From: Durusdinium trenchii
Taxonomy: Eukaryota; Sar; Dinophyceae; Suessiales; Symbiodiniaceae
DNA: 64,000 nt
Direction: 5' to 3'
Assembly (NCBI GenBank): GCA_963970005.1
Contig: CAXAMN010023339.1
Span: 502,820 to 566,819, forward strand
In this document: positions 60,403 through 64,000 of the stretch, one piece after another
Layout of the letters: each line of letters opens with the position of its first letter
How positions within the stretch are numbered: the first letter of the stretch is position 1
Position numbers and translations under genes: made by a program
Notes under the pieces: generated by a model
What the model was told of the DNA's origin: nothing
Databases searched by the model: none
The model's input: only the letters and a program-made list of their open reading frames with translations

Positions 60403-60452
60403 GCACTCAGAAAAGGCGTGCAAAAAAAACATATATATTATATATATATATA
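60403..60452 (+). other. Retroelement 3' end: short 3' UTR, A8 tract and TA-rich tail
   Basis: Only about 17 bases separate the stop codon from an eight-A run, followed by catatatatta and a TA run up to the right target-site copy. The A tract and the simple repeat together may be the template tail used in priming. Confidence 0.55.
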
Positions 60453-60464
60453 TATACGATTACC
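60453..60464. repeat. Candidate target-site duplication, right copy
   Basis: TATACGATTACC, 11 of 12 identical to 53566-53577. Both copies sit at the edge of TA-rich sequence, so part of the match could be coincidental. Confidence 0.5.
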
Positions 60465-63299
60465 CATGCAACGGGCACAGGCTTCCATCAATGAACCATG
60501 GAATTTGGCAGCAAGTGAGGGGAACCTTCCATGCCAGAGACCGCTTTGAACCAGGTCGCCGGCCCCAAGAACTAGAGCAGATGCCTGTAGAAGGCTGCTA
60601 TGATGATATACCACGAATCCATCATAGCGACCATGCCTTTGCAAAATATATAACCCAGGGTTGAGACTTGTGTTCCATGTTCTTGTGGTTTGCCATGCCA
60701 CTGGATTGAACGGGGTTGCCTTGGTAATGTGGCCGTCTAAGGCAACATCATCCATCCTTGTGGTCGGCAATACGCTCGCGTGAGCAGGAGAACTGACACA
60801 GTCGAAAGGGACTTCCTGCCGCAGTGGCAGTGACATCAAATTTTTGTCGTTTGCACGGGTCCCTATCGACACTGCTTTGTTGCGCCGCTAATATTAGGAA
60901 CCGATAGTTGAACTAATGCATTTGTTTAGTGGGATTTCAGGAGGGAGTCCAGGAGCGTTTGAGAGTTTTCACACCTTGCCAGTGTTCACCTTGCCATGCT
61001 CCTGCTTTCTGTGTCTTTCCCTGTGGATGTAACATGATGTAACATACCTACCCCCTCATGGACTGGCGGCACCGAACTGGACCAGCGACCCACCGAACTT
61101 AGGAGCTCACACCACCAAGCTTTGTGAGCCTTGTTTGGGCGATGCGGGTCTCGGCCTGTTTTCAGTTGTGGAAACGAACCGAAAGAGATGGGCGTGGGAG
61201 AGGATCTGGGAGAGGATCGCCAAGGTCCAAGGTGGTTTATTGGAAAAACCGGCCCTGAAGAATCTGTGTGGGAGCCTTCAACCCCAAACTTGGAGAGTCT
61301 ATCAAGATATAATCTTTCTTCCAGTCGCGGGTAGTGTTTGTGGTCCGGTGCTATATAGATTCTATAATTGTCAGTATGCTGGAAACGTGTTAGCGTTATG
61401 CATTTGCGTTCTAGTTCTGAAAAGGCAGTTCTTTTTTGAATCTATGATTGCAATGGCTTGCAGGACAGTATGCCAAGCACAGCTTCTCACAGTTGGGCTC
61501 AATTCCTGCCAGCCTGCTCAGTTTCATCCAGCTTGCACGAGCATGCATGATTTGAAATAGAGCACCTCTCCGAAAGGGTGTAAGAAGGTGTAAGAAAGAT
61601 AGCGGTGGGGTTGACAACCCACCCAGTAGTTGAGTAAACGATATATATATATATATGTATAAGAATGTACGTGTATAATTGTGGAAGAAAGCAACCCACA
61701 TGTCCAATAATATATATATATTAAACATTATTTAACATAATATTCATAACCCATATCCTCTATAATAAGGTAACGTACCGCCTACCGTGATATGATCGTC
61801 ATCACATGTCGTCACTCTAGGACTCTTAGGCCCTTGAGCCTTCGCCATTCATTCTGGGGAACCACCGTTGAGGTCAACAGTCGACCCAGCCACTATGGCA
61901 TACTCTTCGTCCAAGGGAATCTCTATGAAAACCATGGTTTCCTGCAGATTTTACCTTAAACCAATTCTAGGACTTCAGGAACGCCTGGATTCACCGTGTT
62001 TTCACTGCTGACCACGGCCAGGGCCAAGTTGCAGCACCGGGAGATGCCCTTTCTCATGCGTGAGCAACCTGCCGTGTCACCAGGCCCAGGCTTAACCTCG
62101 TGCGACCTGAGGTGGATATTGGGTCCGTTCACCCCCATTGAACCCTGGATGACCCTGACCGATCGTCGCTTGCTTCTGGCGCCGCTACCGGTCGTCCGGC
62201 ATGAAACTTTCAACAGACCAGGGAGATCAACCTAGCAAGGTTTGGGTCTCCGGTCTTTGGACCCATAGCCATCTGTCATGCCACCTGAATCAAGTGGGAC
62301 GAACATGGGTTTTCACTGGCGGGCATGGACAAATCCACGCCAGGCTCAGCAGTTGAGTGAGGGCAGCACTGTGCTGCTTGCCGCTTAAGGAGTCCGAAGC
62401 AAGCCATTGGAGCACAATAAAAACCATGTCAATGCTGTTGGTTGTCCAGAGGCGAAGTAACGATACAGTATTTGGGCAGACTTGGCAGGAAGCAATTTTG
62501 GACAGTGACGGATTTTAGTTCCCTGTCGATTTGTCCTTTAGAAAATGGGAGGGTTGGTGGTCCTTTAGAAGGAGGTCATTCAGAAAAAACTGGAGTGGAG
62601 GTACAACCTCAGACGTTGTTCCTACTCATTTTCGATTGGCAAGGTGTCTCTCTCTCTCTCTCGCTCGAAATGGCTAGGTGCTTTTAATTGCCTGCCAGAA
62701 ACAATTTTCAAGCAAAGATTGCCTTTTACTATTGGTTGTTTGATCAATAGAGGGGATACCCCAGGCCCCAAGCCTACAACCAATTAATTAGTATAGGTAT
62801 ACGGTATATGGCACCTGGCGCATTGTTTTCAACCGGCATTTTTGAGAGAGCTGAGGTCGGAGTTCAACGCGCAAGAGCTGTCAGACTTCAGCCCGGACCC
62901 TTGGCATCGACGCCGTTTAACACACTGGGCGGATGTGGGCACAGCTACAAGACGAAAAACGTATGTGGGCGTGGGTCAGTAGGTGTGGTGGGTCACTAAC
63001 ATTTTGAGCTTCTCTCCAATTTTTTGTGGATGAAGTCTGGCATCCGAAACTTACAGGTGCCAAGGGTGTAAGAAATTGTAAGAAGGCCTTCAGTCCTGCT
63101 TGTTTAGCTATTGGGTCCTACTGAAGAAGCATAGGGGCCCCATTAGTCCAATCCTCAAATCCGGGTGCTGGTACTGGTACCCATTGATTGTTCCGGCGCA
63201 CACATTCATCCGAAGCAGGTTCTTAGAGCATTGTGCTGTCCAGGTTCGGTTGGTCTGGATGTTTGCTTGAGAAAGTCTTTGCTTTCTGCCAAAGAAGAA
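60465..63299. other. No gene recognised; repeats and background
   Basis: Frames at 61131-61560 and 61990-62235 are open but show no motif and no strong codon bias. A CT run at about 62647-62662 and TA-rich tracts at about 61640-61725 are the only repeats of note. Confidence 0.45.
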
Positions 63300-63432
63300 T
63301 CCTGCTCCTAGTAGCGATGCCCTTTGCTCCTAGTAGCGTCCGATTGCTCCTAGTAGTAAGGCCAGGAGCCCGGTTCGTAGCCTCCGATCGCTCCGTTCGT
63401 AGCGCTGCCAGGAGCCCCGTTCATATAGCGTC
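63300..63432. repeat. Dispersed repeat: gctcctagtagcg / gccaggagccc family, copy 2 (tandem cluster)
   Basis: The words gctcctagtagcg, gctcctagtagt, gccaggagccc and cgttcgtagcg recur at intervals of about 20-25 bp, seven or so times. The same vocabulary occurs at 40805-40862. This points to a short-unit repeat family scattered in the genome. Confidence 0.7.
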
Positions 63433-63928
63433 CTCTAGCTGCTAAGTGTTTGGAGGTCAAAAGACTTGGTTTTGGCCCTTCCAGACGACCTTGCCGCCCT
63501 GCTCGATGTATCGTCCAGGCTGGGGCGCAGCCAAGTTACGCCTCCCAAAGGTCTGACCGCGGCGCACCGTCTCCGGCGACCGTAGAACGGCGTCCAGGAC
63601 GTGGCGCTGGGCGGCATGGGCGCTACTTGTAGCATCTTGTAGCGCAGAACGGTTGGTGGATGTGAGTTGTTGTCTTGATGGGTCTTGATGCTTGCCATGT
63701 AGTGTCAACAAGCTGACCATCAGAGTTACATTCAGACTGGTCAGAGTTTCATGTCGCAATCACCCAGTGAACCGGCACGGGATAGCCAACAAACTTTTCG
63801 GGTGTCCTTTGGTTGTCAGTGGCCCCATCGATCGCGGTTCTTTGTCAGTGAACGTACCACCGTTTTGCCTCAATGCACACGTCTATTATGGCAGAGTTCC
63901 GAGTCTCAATTACAGTAATAGAGGGTGA

Positions 63929-63996
63929 CCATCGTCATCATCACCACCACCACCATCATCATCATCATCACCATCACCATCATCATCACCATCATA
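63929..63996. repeat. CAY (CAT/CAC) trinucleotide tract at the window edge
   Basis: About 22 consecutive cat/cac triplets running to the end of the window. It may continue beyond. Confidence 0.95.
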
Positions 63997-64000
63997 ATTG

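Larger units (their letters stand above)
53578..60452 (+). mobile_element. Non-LTR retrotransposon (LINE-type) with USP-like protease, APE endonuclease and RT
   Basis: About 6.9 kb, apparently full length. Reading in order: Cys-rich zinc-finger-like N-terminus, proline-rich linker, coiled coil, C19/USP-like domain, APE-type endonuclease, reverse transcriptase, RNase H-like region, C-terminal Cys-rich region, stop at 60400-60402, short 3' region with an A8 tract, then a TA-rich tail. Candidate target-site duplications flank it at 53566-53577 and 60453-60464. The frame changes about six times (near 54385, 54550, 55045, 55960, 56690 and 59600) with no in-frame stop inside the domains. Either the copy has collected small indels, the assembly has indel errors, or some shifts are programmed. 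RT catalytic aspartates are intact. The element inserts codirectionally just downstream of host exons. Confidence 0.85.

Noticed and set aside
63929-63996. Histidine-rich peptide encoded by the CAY tract
   Set aside because: Simple trinucleotide repeat at the window edge with no start, splice site or flanking coding signal.
1-64000. tRNA, rRNA and complete spliced-leader RNA genes
   Set aside because: No cloverleaf, rRNA-like block or full 22-nt leader followed by a donor was found by eye. A tRNAscan/Infernal run would be needed to exclude them.

Overview
The window looks like nuclear DNA of a dinoflagellate, most likely a symbiodiniacean. Evidence: short GC-rich exons sit in long, moderately AT-rich introns. 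Several introns placed by protein homology need a GA or GC donor with an AG|G junction. A retroelement carries pieces resembling the dinoflagellate spliced leader at its 5' end. Every host gene I can support reads on the + strand. Exon joins below are read by eye from protein similarity and phase and have no transcript support.

Layout. 1-15.7 kb holds no gene I can defend. It contains microsatellites, a roughly 275-bp tandem array (10.0-11.16 kb) and a 10-N assembly gap inside that array. 15.7-16.8 kb has exons of a probable organellar RNA-binding (OPR-like repeat) protein. 19.3-27.3 kb is a many-exon Zeta-family P-loop kinase. 28.6-35.0 kb is a MESH1/HDDC3-type (p)ppGpp/NADPH hydrolase, with all four metal-ligand positions visible in separate exons. 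A complete two-exon gene for a small secreted cysteine-rich protein (29.9-30.5 kb) lies inside one of its introns on the same strand. 36.0-36.5 kb is a frameshifted RNase H domain on the - strand, left by a retroelement. 37.9-53.5 kb has exons of several + strand genes I cannot name.

53.58-60.45 kb is a nearly full-length non-LTR retrotransposon of about 6.9 kb. Its domain order is Cys-rich zinc-finger-like region, coiled coil, ubiquitin-specific-protease-like (C19) domain, APE-type endonuclease, reverse transcriptase, RNase H-like region, and C-terminal Cys-rich region. An imperfect 12-bp target-site duplication brackets it. Its first bases are three copies of the 3' end of the spliced leader. 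The reading frame is broken about six times by frameshifts rather than stop codons. 60.5-64 kb is non-coding repeat-rich sequence ending in a CAY trinucleotide tract.

The strongest candidate for something undescribed is the retrotransposon-borne USP-like protease together with the spliced-leader relics at the element's 5' boundary. The nested Cys-rich secreted gene comes next.
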